Shown in pieces: positions 7,565 through 15,184 of a stretch of DNA of 29,944 bases. The stretch is from a virus: positions 1 to 29,944 of the IMG/VR virus record IMGVR_UViG_3300032313_000985. One strand, written 5' to 3'. Below the pieces are notes generated by a model. That model saw only the letters and a list, made by a program, of their open reading frames with translations, was not told the origin of the DNA and made no database searches. Within the stretch, counting starts at the first letter, position 1; every line of letters starts with the position of its first letter. Both the position numbers and the translations under genes were made by a program.

Positions 7565-9025
7565 ATGCGCGATCTTATAAACATTATTCTTAACGAAGTT
7601 ACTCTTAGCAAATACGGTCCTGGACAAAAATTCATTATTAGTAATAGCCAAGCCGGGCAAGCATTAACTGCTTTGCTTGCACAACAAGGACTTGAGGTTA
7701 CTGGTTCCGTTGAACTTACTAATAAAAGCTCAGGTGACCAAGCATTAACCAATAGAGGCGATGTTGTTGTGACTATGGGGAAAGGCAAAGATGTATATGA
7801 ATTTAGAACTGATGATAACATATATTTTTATGTTCAAGGTACAACTGGTACAATTGAAACAGCTTTAAATCACAGCAAAGAATCAACTATTAGTAATCGC
7901 GGAGAAGTTAGTGAAGGTATTCTAGGCGCAGCCATGTTTGCTAAATTTACCAAACGAGAACCTAGTGAAGAAGTTGGTACAATTGGTGCCGCAGATATTA
8001 CTAATGTACTAGACAATCTTCAGGCACAAGGCAATGATACCTACAGCGTCACTGTCAATGATGCCGACAGTGCAATTGCAGATACTGTTAGTTTCGTATT
8101 AAGATTAAAGACTGGTCCTTATCAAGATTTAATGAATCCTATGAAACGCAATCTATTAACTAACGAATTAAACAGCGCCGCTGCATATGTAAATAGTGCC
8201 ATGGCCGAACGCTACAGCAAGTATTTTTATCTTAACGGTCGAGCAGATGAGATCACTATCATGGCCGACGGTGCTGCTAGCGAAACAGAAAAGAAATCAG
8301 ACGTATGGGTAGGTATTCGTAACACCGATGGTTCTATGCGTACCTTAAAACTTAACGCAAGTTTAAAGGTTGGTGGTGTAGCACAGTTTGGGCAAGTTGG
8401 CGGCAGCGGTATTGATTCAATGATCAAATTGTTTGGATACTTTGGCGTTGATGTTAGTCCATATATTGACAAATTTGAAAAGCAGTCTAAAAAAGATCCT
8501 ATCCTTGCAGTTGAATACATGTATAGACAAATCACCGAAGATTTACAAAGTAAACTGGCCGGAAACGATGATACCGAAGAAGCCCGCTTTGTGGATCAAG
8601 TGGCACATGCAGTAACTCATTTTGCTACATTAGGTGATCCCAATGTTGAACTAGTGGATTTTAATAAAGGCGGATTTAAAATTCTTAGATTTAAAAATCT
8701 AGAACATAAATTAAGAACCGTAGACTTGACTGCAAGTTACACAGGAAAAACCAGACCTGAGATCAGTATTCATGATGTAGAAAACCCCAAGAAAGAATTG
8801 TTAACAATTCGTTGCAAGATAGAAAATAGAGAAAACAAAGCTCCCTATATTAGAAATCTTATCGAAAAAGGTTCTCTATTAGAAGAAATTACCGCGGTTC
8901 AAGACCGCAAGTTTAAAGAATTAGAACTTCCAGATCCAGAGACAACTCGAGTTCAAATTAAACCCAAAGGTCGTCGGGCAGAACCCAGAGACAAAGAGTC
9001 AAAGTCTCGCCAAAAAAGAGATTGA
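7565..9025 (+). CDS. Large conserved phage-type protein, unknown; possible nuclease-like fold
   Basis: A 486-residue soluble protein. The C-terminal tail is very basic (KPKGRRAEPRDKESKSRQKRD), as in proteins that bind nucleic acid. A segment SEGILGAAMFAKF near 116-128 and a later DVWVGIRN...LNASLKVGGVAQFGQVGG recall phage proteins and restriction enzyme-like cores where an Asp is followed by an x-x-x-Lys strand. This is only a weak hint of a PD-(D/E)XK fold. No ribosome site precedes the ATG; upstream is AT-rich with a GTAAATAT. The gene stands alone between the small minus gene and the mazG promoter. I do not recognise a function. Confidence 0.75.
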   Translation: MRDLINIILNEVTLSKYGPGQKFIISNSQAGQALTALLAQQGLEVTGSVELTNKSSGDQALTNRGDVVVTMGKGKDVYEFRTDDNIYFYVQGTTGTIETALNHSKESTISNRGEVSEGILGAAMFAKFTKREPSEEVGTIGAADITNVLDNLQAQGNDTYSVTVNDADSAIADTVSFVLRLKTGPYQDLMNPMKRNLLTNELNSAAAYVNSAMAERYSKYFYLNGRADEITIMADGAASETEKKSDVWVGIRNTDGSMRTLKLNASLKVGGVAQFGQVGGSGIDSMIKLFGYFGVDVSPYIDKFEKQSKKDPILAVEYMYRQITEDLQSKLAGNDDTEEARFVDQVAHAVTHFATLGDPNVELVDFNKGGFKILRFKNLEHKLRTVDLTASYTGKTRPEISIHDVENPKKELLTIRCKIENRENKAPYIRNLIEKGSLLEEITAVQDRKFKELELPDPETTRVQIKPKGRRAEPRDKESKSRQKRD

Positions 9026-9050
9026 TTTTTCTAAATTAATCTAGTATAAT
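9022..9050 (+). promoter_or_regulatory. Sigma70-type promoter for the MazG-like gene
   Basis: TTGATT (9022-9027) and a perfect TATAAT (9045-9050) are 17 bases apart. The -35 box overlaps the stop codon of the upstream gene. The expected start, about 7 bases after the -10 box, falls on the A of the ATG at 9057, so the mRNA may be leaderless. Confidence 0.75.
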
Positions 9051-9056
9051 ATTCGT

Positions 9057-9326
9057 ATGAACGATAAACAACGAGAGATCCTTGTGATCACACAAGAAGA
9101 GTGTGCCGAAGTTATCCAAGAAATTTCTAAAATATTTAGATTTGGAATTGACGAAGCTCACAAAGAAGGTATGCTGCATCAAGAAAAACTTGAAACAGAA
9201 GTTGGAGATTTGCTTTGTATGATCAATTTAATGACACAACATGGATTAATACGATCAAATCAAGTAACAACGGCTGTTGAAAATAAACAAACCAAATTAA
9301 AACAATGGAGTAAGATCTATGACTGA
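9057..9326 (+). CDS. mazG: MazG-like nucleotide pyrophosphohydrolase
   Basis: An 89-residue all-helical protein with the MazG metal-binding signature: EECAE at 14-18 and EVGD at 48-51 (ExxE ... ExxD). The family hydrolyses NTPs or dNTPs to NMP and pyrophosphate. In phages it is proposed to alter nucleotide pools or alarmone levels during infection; which substrate applies here is unknown. It is the single-domain phage form. No ribosome site precedes the ATG, and the promoter places transcription start on or next to it. A GTG at 9084 after GAGAG is an alternative but would trim the conserved N-terminus. It overlaps the next gene by 8 bases. Confidence 0.82.
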   Translation: MNDKQREILVITQEECAEVIQEISKIFRFGIDEAHKEGMLHQEKLETEVGDLLCMINLMTQHGLIRSNQVTTAVENKQTKLKQWSKIYD

Positions 9327-9666
9327 GTTGTATCGAGGACTATTAGAAATTTTTGTTATGCGTTGTATTGAACAGATTGAATCACTAAGAACACATATAA
9401 GAACTCATAATTCAGGCAAAAGCAACAACATTGATTTTGATATTGGAGTAACCGGATTTTGGAACTTTACGTTAGAAACTGTGTTTACAATTTTCACAGT
9501 TGCATTTCTAATGTTGGCAGTTCTTTTAACTGCTGGACTTGCGATTGTTTCTTATCCACTAGCTGCTTTTTTAAATTATGGCGCCTGGTTAATTAAAAAT
9601 ATTAGAAATCCACCTGCAGAAGCACCTGTTATAGTAAAACAAAGCAATGACCAAGAAAAAAAGTAA
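9319..9666 (+). CDS. Small membrane protein, unknown
   Basis: A 115-residue protein with one long hydrophobic stretch at about 52-94 (VFTIFTVAFLMLAVLLTAGL, then IVSYPLAAFL) long enough for one or two membrane helices. The N-terminal 45 residues are polar, and the C-terminus is basic then polar. No domain is recognised. It starts inside the end of mazG and overlaps the next gene by 20 bases, so the three are one transcript. It probably acts in the host inner membrane; holin, lysis or exclusion roles are possible but not shown. Confidence 0.7.
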   Translation: MTELYRGLLEIFVMRCIEQIESLRTHIRTHNSGKSNNIDFDIGVTGFWNFTLETVFTIFTVAFLMLAVLLTAGLAIVSYPLAAFLNYGAWLIKNIRNPPAEAPVIVKQSNDQEKK

Positions 9667-10126
9667 TGTAGCTAAAGGCAAAGATAGCTATGATGCCACC
9701 TTCGATAATTCGTTGGTGGCATTTTTCAATAAAAATATCACTCCCTATGCCACTGAAGTAGGTGGTCCGGCGTTTGATTTGATTCCTATTGAAAAACAAA
9801 AAGACATCATGGTCAATGTTGCTCGTATGCATGCCGAGCAAGAATACAATCGTATAATGGATGTGGTAAAGGTATTACAGAAACAAGCGGAAGATATAAA
9901 GCGCAGATTGTATATTACAGATGCAGTACATGCAGCAGAATATCAATTTCAAATCTATCATGGCCAATGCTATTGGTTATGCTACGATCATCATATTCAA
10001 CGCACAAGGCTTTGCCATCAAGGTCCCGATGAGTGGACTACTGGGGCGCCTGAGAAATACGAATATATTTGTAAAGTTAAATGGTTAGGTGATTATACGT
10101 GGACTGAAGTTACCACACAAAGTTAG
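9647..10126 (+). CDS. DUF2452 family protein
   Basis: A 159-residue protein that fits the DUF2452 pattern known from T4-like phages and some bacteria: an early NVAKGKDSYDA, then PYATEVGGPAFDLIPIEKQKD, a helical centre, and a C-terminal part with YQFQIYHGQCYWLC and GPDEWT. The function of the family is unknown to me. It ends in TAG, which matters for reading the amber codon at 12208. Its last 17 bases overlap the end of the convergent dehydratase gene, and no terminator separates the two. Confidence 0.7.
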   Translation: MTKKKSNVAKGKDSYDATFDNSLVAFFNKNITPYATEVGGPAFDLIPIEKQKDIMVNVARMHAEQEYNRIMDVVKVLQKQAEDIKRRLYITDAVHAAEYQFQIYHGQCYWLCYDHHIQRTRLCHQGPDEWTTGAPEKYEYICKVKWLGDYTWTEVTTQS

Positions 10127-11048
10127 CTCTGTACCAATTGACAATTCTTGCAAGTTCTTCGTCAAAGTCAGCAACTGGTGCCCAACCAAGAGCTCTTAAC
10201 TTGCTATCATCGATTGCATATCTAACATCCTGTCCTGGACGTACTAGATCAGTAACATGGTCTTGGTAGTCTGTAATACCAAATTGATAGAATATTTTCT
10301 GTACTACGTTTAGATTACTGTCTTCGTAATTGCCTGAGATATTGTAAATATTATTTTGAACACCGGACTTGATAACAGTCAATACTGCTTCGGCAGTATC
10401 GCTAATGTGCAACCAAGTACGTCTTGGTGTTCCTTTATCGTGCAAATCAACTTGACGTCCCAGTTCCATGTACTTGACAGTCTTGGGAATAAGTTTCTCT
10501 ACATATTGTCCAATGCCGTAGTTGTTGGTGGGACGTAAAATAATATAAGGAATATTAAATGTTCTAGCAAAGGCCAGTACCAGCATATCTGCGGCTGCTT
10601 TTGTTGCAGAATACGGATTACTTGGCTTTAAAAGGTCTGTTTCTACATGAAAACCTGTTTCAATATCGCCATATACTTCGTCGGTACTAAAATGTATTAG
10701 TGTAGGCATTTTAAAACGACTCTTTTGTTGAATAAGAGTTAACAAATGATGCACACCATTAACATTGCTACGCAAGAACACATCTGAACTCATGATACTG
10801 TTATCTACATGAGTTTCGGCAGCACAGTTGATGATATAGTCGCAATCCACTAAACGTTCAAGATCATTAATATCGCTATTAATGTATTTGAATTTTGGAT
10901 TCTTTTGTAGTTGTGGTAGGAACTGAACGTTACTGGCATAGGTTTGTTTGTCTACTCCAATAACATAATAATCTTCGTCGAGCATGCGTGTAGCAACACG
11001 ATAGCCAATCAAACCTAAACAGCCTGTTACATAAACAATCTTTTTCAT
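10110..11048 (-). CDS. NAD-dependent nucleotide-sugar 4,6-dehydratase/epimerase (RmlB-like)
   Basis: A 312-residue extended SDR. The NAD loop is GCLGLIG (9-15). The dehydratase-type active site STDEVYG (121-127) carries the Asp-Glu pair used to remove water between C5 and C6, and the catalytic pair is Tyr146-x3-Lys150 in YSATK. This is the RmlB (dTDP-glucose) or RfbG (CDP-glucose) type that makes 4-keto-6-deoxy sugars, and the sequence does not decide the nucleotide. In this operon it would supply the substrate of the RfbH-like enzyme at 18143. It is the last gene of the minus operon and overlaps the previous one by 4 bases. A second, different member lies at 22157. Confidence 0.85.
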   Translation of the reverse strand: MKKIVYVTGCLGLIGYRVATRMLDEDYYVIGVDKQTYASNVQFLPQLQKNPKFKYINSDINDLERLVDCDYIINCAAETHVDNSIMSSDVFLRSNVNGVHHLLTLIQQKSRFKMPTLIHFSTDEVYGDIETGFHVETDLLKPSNPYSATKAAADMLVLAFARTFNIPYIILRPTNNYGIGQYVEKLIPKTVKYMELGRQVDLHDKGTPRRTWLHISDTAEAVLTVIKSGVQNNIYNISGNYEDSNLNVVQKIFYQFGITDYQDHVTDLVRPGQDVRYAIDDSKLRALGWAPVADFDEELARIVNWYRANFVW

Positions 11049-11797
11049 ATTTTTCCTAGAACAGCCAATACTTGTAAATCATAATCTACTGCAGTATCAA
11101 CTAATTGAACGTCGTGTCTATTTAGTAGTGCTACTAAAGATGATTTACGAAAGAAGTTAATATGTTCACCTATTACTATATCACGTGCAGGCGGCTTGCG
11201 ATAAGCAGGTACTTCAATATATAGATAACTGTTAGCAAGAGCTTTAAGATTGTCTATTAGTTGATTTATATCTGCTACATGTTCGAGTACTTGGCAATTC
11301 ATAACAAGATCAAATTTTTGTTTTTGTGCAGGATCATATTTTTTAATACCGGGCAACGTATCCGCTCCGCTAACATCATACACATATCTATCTGCACCGT
11401 CAAACATTGCTGGAATATACTTTCCGTCATCGCCGCCGTAGTCTATAATAGATTTGACGTTGGTAACATGCTGACTAATTAATCTATCAATAAATTCTTT
11501 ACGTTTCTTAATATGCAACTCTGAGTACACAACTGCTTGATAGTTTGGTTCGCACTCTATTCTCATTTGATTATACTGTTGATCTCTATACCCTGCATAT
11601 AAACGAGCAAGTTCTTCATCAGTAAATCTCGTGTCACTAAAATAGTAATTGCAATGATTACATTGTATTAATAAATTACTAAGATTTGATTCAGGTTTAA
11701 CACCGCTAGTGCGCCATACAACAAACTGCGACATATACGCAGGTATACTGGTTTGATCTACCGAATTGCAACAGGGGCAAGAAACAATTTTATGCAT
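11045..11797 (-). CDS. Methyltransferase with N-terminal zinc-ribbon-like Cys pairs
   Basis: A 250-residue protein. The N-terminus has two Cys clusters, CPCC at 7-10 and CNHC about 40 residues later, spaced as in a zinc ribbon. The SAM fold follows, with motif I IDYGGDDGKYIP near 124-135 and a later VMNCQVLEHVADINQLIDNL as motif IV. The same build is seen in sugar C-methyltransferases and in the larger protein at 23900, but the C-terminal half of the classic C-methyltransferase is absent. Likely a sugar methyltransferase. The ATG overlaps the stop of the upstream SDR (TAATG). Confidence 0.75.
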   Translation of the reverse strand: MHKIVSCPCCNSVDQTSIPAYMSQFVVWRTSGVKPESNLSNLLIQCNHCNYYFSDTRFTDEELARLYAGYRDQQYNQMRIECEPNYQAVVYSELHIKKRKEFIDRLISQHVTNVKSIIDYGGDDGKYIPAMFDGADRYVYDVSGADTLPGIKKYDPAQKQKFDLVMNCQVLEHVADINQLIDNLKALANSYLYIEVPAYRKPPARDIVIGEHINFFRKSSLVALLNRHDVQLVDTAVDYDLQVLAVLGKI

Positions 11798-12540
11798 TAT
11801 TGAGGAAATACTCCGCAGTCAACATTAATGTTCTGTCCGGTTATGGCTGTAGTGTTAACTAGCATCATGCAGGCATCAGCTACTTCTTTTCCAGTTGGCA
11901 ATCTGTGTAGTGCTGTTTGTTCTCGTGCAAACTTTTGCATCCATTCAACAGGATTATCTCCTCCTGGTGCATGTTGGCTTTCTAGTGCAGTCATCAATCC
12001 AGGAGTAGGAATAAGCACAGGGCATACACCATTGACACGTATACCACTGGGTCCAAACTCTTTTGCCAGTGACTGCGTCATACCATTCATACCAAATTTG
12101 GTTGCTACATAAGCAGAGTTATTACTGCTGCCACGTTTACCAGCAATGCTACTGATATTAATAATACTACCACCGGACTTCATGGCACTGTATGCAGCCT
12201 TACAGCCCTAGAATGCACCTTTAAGATTAGTAGAGATAATATCGTCTAGGAATTCTTCGTCAATTTGATCTATAGGACGCCATTCTGAATAACCTGCATT
12301 GTTAATATATACATCTACTCGACCTGTGCGTAGTAATGCATGATTGACCAACATTGCATGATCTTCAGCTTTGCGAACATCCATTGGAACATGTGTTACA
12401 TTAACAAGATTTTGTTCCATACCAGAACGTGATCCTACAAATACATCGTAATTGGCTGAAGCAAAACGTTGTGTAATGTCCCACCCAATGCCTCTGTTAC
12501 CGCCAGTGATAATAACTGTGCGTCTTATATTGTCTGACAT
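11797..12540 (-). pseudogene. Short-chain dehydrogenase/reductase broken by one in-frame amber codon
   Basis: One continuous frame of 248 codons encodes a complete SDR apart from a TAG at 12210-12208 (codon 111). Upstream lie TGGNRGIG (NAD(P) loop) and NNAGY. Downstream, after the stop, lie the catalytic Ser (NISSIAGKRG) and YVATK, and a normal end (ITGQNINVDCGVFPQ). The residues around the stop read NLKGAF-stop-GCKAAYSA, where SDRs often have Trp, so a TGG to TAG change (plus-strand C to T at 12209) explains it. The truncated N-terminal part lacks the active site. An ATG at 12183 could start the second piece but has no ribosome site. TAG is used as a normal stop elsewhere in the window, so recoding is unlikely. 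A sequencing error, a true mutation or host suppression remain. Confidence 0.85.
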
Positions 12541-13310
12541 GCAAATCCTCCATCAACTGTTACTTCTGTGCCAGTCACAAATTGGCTTGCATCTGATGCC
12601 AGATAGATAACGGCACCAACAAGTTCTTCTGGTTCGCCAAATCGACGCATTGGCGTATGTCCTAGTATTGCTGCTTCACGTTCTGCAGTAATAAAGTTTT
12701 TACGATTCCATTTTGTAGGAAAGAATCCTGGTCGTATAGCATTAACACGTACTCCTTGTGTTCCCCATTCTCTTGCTAAGTTCTTGGTCAAGTTTACAAC
12801 ACCTGCTTTGGCCACACTGTAAGTAAATGCTTTACTTAAAGGAGGATCTGCACTAGCTGAGCTAACGTTAATAATACTTCCGCTGCCACGTTCTAACATG
12901 TGTTTGCCAAATACTTGACAGCCAAACACGGTGCCTTTGAGTTGCGAGTTCATAATGTTATCCCACTCCTGTTCTGTTATCTCAAGGAATGGCGTAGAAC
13001 CGTTAATACCAGCACCGTTAATTAGTACATCGCAACCGCCAAATCTATGAATGACAGAAGTTAATACAGATTCATGTGATTGTTTGATGCCAACATCTAT
13101 TGCAAGCGAAAGAGTATTGGTGTAACCAAGCCTGTTTATTGTGGTCTCAACTGCTTGTGATTTTTCTAAACGCAGATCGCAAATAGTAACAGATGAGGCA
13201 CCTGCTTGTGCAAGTCCGCGAGCCATTGCGCCACATAAGTGTCCGCCTGCTCCGGTAATTACTACATTCTTTTTAGATAAATCAAATAATTGGTTAATAT
13301 ATTGGGACAT
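12525..13310 (-). CDS. Short-chain dehydrogenase/reductase
   Basis: A 261-residue classical SDR. The cofactor loop reads TGAGGHLCG (19-27), slightly unlike the usual TGxxxGIG. NGAG is at about 98-101, the catalytic Ser near 150, and Tyr164-x3-Lys168 in YSVAK. The C-terminal VTGTEVTVDGGF is typical. It would reduce a keto sugar or alcohol with NAD(P)H. In the operon it may reduce the keto group left after the ThDP enzyme acts. It overlaps the broken SDR by 16 bases and the upstream epimerase by 17 bases, and is distinct in sequence from the broken SDR. Confidence 0.85.
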   Translation of the reverse strand: MSQYINQLFDLSKKNVVITGAGGHLCGAMARGLAQAGASSVTICDLRLEKSQAVETTINRLGYTNTLSLAIDVGIKQSHESVLTSVIHRFGGCDVLINGAGINGSTPFLEITEQEWDNIMNSQLKGTVFGCQVFGKHMLERGSGSIINVSSASADPPLSKAFTYSVAKAGVVNLTKNLAREWGTQGVRVNAIRPGFFPTKWNRKNFITAEREAAILGHTPMRRFGEPEELVGAVIYLASDASQFVTGTEVTVDGGFACQTI

Positions 13311-14100
13311 GATAAGTTGATAGTGAAAGATCTAATCCTTGTAATTGTACAGGTAATTCAGCAAGTTTACGACCGCTGCCGGTATAGTTATTGCCACCTG
13401 CGGATTCAACTACATAGTGTGGACTTAAATCGTTTAATGTACAAAATTTTTCAATTACTTCGCTAATTTTGTATTTGGTTAAGTATACTGCATTGACGTC
13501 TTTGTGTACAGGATCGTTATTGACATAATAATCAACCACAGCGCAAAGATCTTTGATACCAAAGTAATCAAAATATCTATCCATGGTAATTGCCAATGGA
13601 GTATTTCCCCCTAACAAAAAACGTGGAAATATTCTTGTTGTTATTTCACCAATGCCAAAACAATTAAAAATTCTTATGGTATAGAAATTTGGGGTACGTA
13701 CACAAATTCTACTTTTCATATTTTGCCCAAAGTCATAACTGTCTGTGGGCATTACTGTAAAAATATCTTCTTCGGGTGCTTCTAACAAATCTCTAGTACG
13801 ATCCAGCTCTGCACCTGAACTTAAATTAATAAACTTTCCAAACAATTCTGAATTGTTATAGAAGTTCATGAATAAACCTAAATTATTTCGGGTATCAGCA
13901 AGTAGATTGTTATTGCCCATAGTAGTAGCAGCATTAACCACAATATCAAATTTCTCATTCTCTAACCACTTTCTGACTTTTACAGGATCTAATAGATCAA
14001 TTGTTTGCCTTGTTACCGGAACAACAATGTGATTGTGTTTAAAATATGCGGCAAGGCTTGATCCTACAAATCCTTTTGCACCTAATACAGCAATTTTCAT
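13294..14100 (-). CDS. NAD-dependent epimerase/dehydratase-like protein with altered active site
   Basis: A 268-residue extended SDR. The nucleotide loop is GAKGFVG (7-13) and NAATT is the usual NAA step. At the catalytic site, the expected Tyr-x3-Lys reads Tyr122-Asp-Phe-Gly-Gln126, so Lys appears replaced by Gln; Lys129 lies three residues later. The IRIFNCFGIGE stretch after it is normal for the family. The protein may therefore be a reductase or epimerase with changed chemistry, or have lost activity. It sits between an FkbM methyltransferase and an SDR, with a 2-base gap upstream, so it is co-expressed. Substrate unknown, presumably an NDP-sugar. Confidence 0.78.
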   Translation of the reverse strand: MKIAVLGAKGFVGSSLAAYFKHNHIVVPVTRQTIDLLDPVKVRKWLENEKFDIVVNAATTMGNNNLLADTRNNLGLFMNFYNNSELFGKFINLSSGAELDRTRDLLEAPEEDIFTVMPTDSYDFGQNMKSRICVRTPNFYTIRIFNCFGIGEITTRIFPRFLLGGNTPLAITMDRYFDYFGIKDLCAVVDYYVNNDPVHKDVNAVYLTKYKISEVIEKFCTLNDLSPHYVVESAGGNNYTGSGRKLAELPVQLQGLDLSLSTYHVPIY

Positions 14101-14101
14101 A

Positions 14102-15184
14102 TCAATTGGGGATAGCGTAGATTACAGACTCGAAACTGTTGTAGTCATGTTGACGAATGTAGAACTTGTAGTTTTCGCAAACGGAATTTAATAACAAAGG
14201 CAAGTCCCATAAGTCACCAGGCTTGTGATATCCTGCCATAACAAGTACTGGACGCTCACGTCGAATAGTTTGTTCTGCACCACGAATAGCATCGGCTTCG
14301 CAACCTTCAATGTCAAGCTTGATAAAGTCTATGTGACGTTTGGGAAATAGTTCATCAATTGCACCAGCAGCAATATGTATATCACCTTGTTTGACTACAG
14401 CACTGCTTGTACCTACATCGCTAGCAAAGGTTAATATTTTATAAGTGTCTGCTAACGCTAACGGATAACATATAGCATTACCGCCAACATTGTGTGTTAG
14501 TCTACTAAAGTTTTTAGGGTCTGGTTCAAACAAGAACGCTGTTTCTATAGGAGTTGCGTTAATAGCATCTTGATATGTGTCACCGGTATATGCACCACCG
14601 TCTATTAAGGTAATTGCCTGTCCTTTAAATTTAGTTAATAATAACTTGTTAAAGTAATGCGGCTCTTTGCTTTTATAATCTGCTTGTTCATTGGCTAGTC
14701 CAACACGGAACAATAGCGCATTCAATAAACATGAACGACTTTCTTCATCTTCAACTAAATTATACACATTTTGAATTTCCGGCAGATGATCGGTAATATA
14801 ATTCAATGGTGTTAACCAATACCGCCAGCCTAGTTGATCTTTAAATTGTGCATACAATTCCCATGGCATGAACACTTTGCTAAAACCATGTTCCTGTGCT
14901 TCGGCAAGCATCTTAGTATAAGGTACATTGTGACTAAACACACCCATTGCCAGTTGTACATTTTCCCAGGTAACATCCTTCCAGCTTACTATAGGAAGAT
15001 CAAGTAAAGTTTTTTCCTTGGGATCTGATACAACAAATCCGTACACTTGAAATCCTTCGCCGATTAATACTTTGGCAATACTACGTGCAAATCCACCTGC
15101 TCCAAAAATCCAGACTGGCTTTCCATGATCTAATGTTTCAAAATGCCCATACGAAACAGTTTTACTAAACTTGTTAAAATCCAT
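14102..15184 (-). CDS. FkbM-family methyltransferase with N-terminal Rossmann-like domain
   Basis: A 360-residue protein with two parts. Residues about 20-110 contain WIFGAGGFARSIAKVL and a following acidic turn, a dinucleotide-binding-like fold similar to the N-terminal domain of PglD-type proteins. The C-terminal half is FkbM: IDGGAYTGDTYQDAI as SAM motif I, FEPDPKNF, and DFIKLDIEGCEADAIRGAE. FkbM enzymes O-methylate sugars and other small molecules. The ATG overlaps the stop of the ThDP gene upstream (TAATG). Its place in the operon suggests O-methylation of the sugar made there. Confidence 0.83.
   Translation of the reverse strand: MDFNKFSKTVSYGHFETLDHGKPVWIFGAGGFARSIAKVLIGEGFQVYGFVVSDPKEKTLLDLPIVSWKDVTWENVQLAMGVFSHNVPYTKMLAEAQEHGFSKVFMPWELYAQFKDQLGWRYWLTPLNYITDHLPEIQNVYNLVEDEESRSCLLNALLFRVGLANEQADYKSKEPHYFNKLLLTKFKGQAITLIDGGAYTGDTYQDAINATPIETAFLFEPDPKNFSRLTHNVGGNAICYPLALADTYKILTFASDVGTSSAVVKQGDIHIAAGAIDELFPKRHIDFIKLDIEGCEADAIRGAEQTIRRERPVLVMAGYHKPGDLWDLPLLLNSVCENYKFYIRQHDYNSFESVIYAIPN

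Noticed and set aside
8227-8535. Minus-strand open frame of about 100 codons inside the large unknown gene
   Set aside because: No ribosome site or promoter and no recognisable domain; treated as a shadow of the plus-strand gene.
11828-12112. Plus-strand open frame opposite the broken SDR
   Set aside because: The SDR frame shows clear family motifs across this stretch; the opposite frame shows none.
12208-12540. Reading the TAG in the SDR as a recoded sense codon
   Set aside because: TAG is the natural stop of genes ending at 7273, 10126 and 29594, so genome-wide recoding does not fit.
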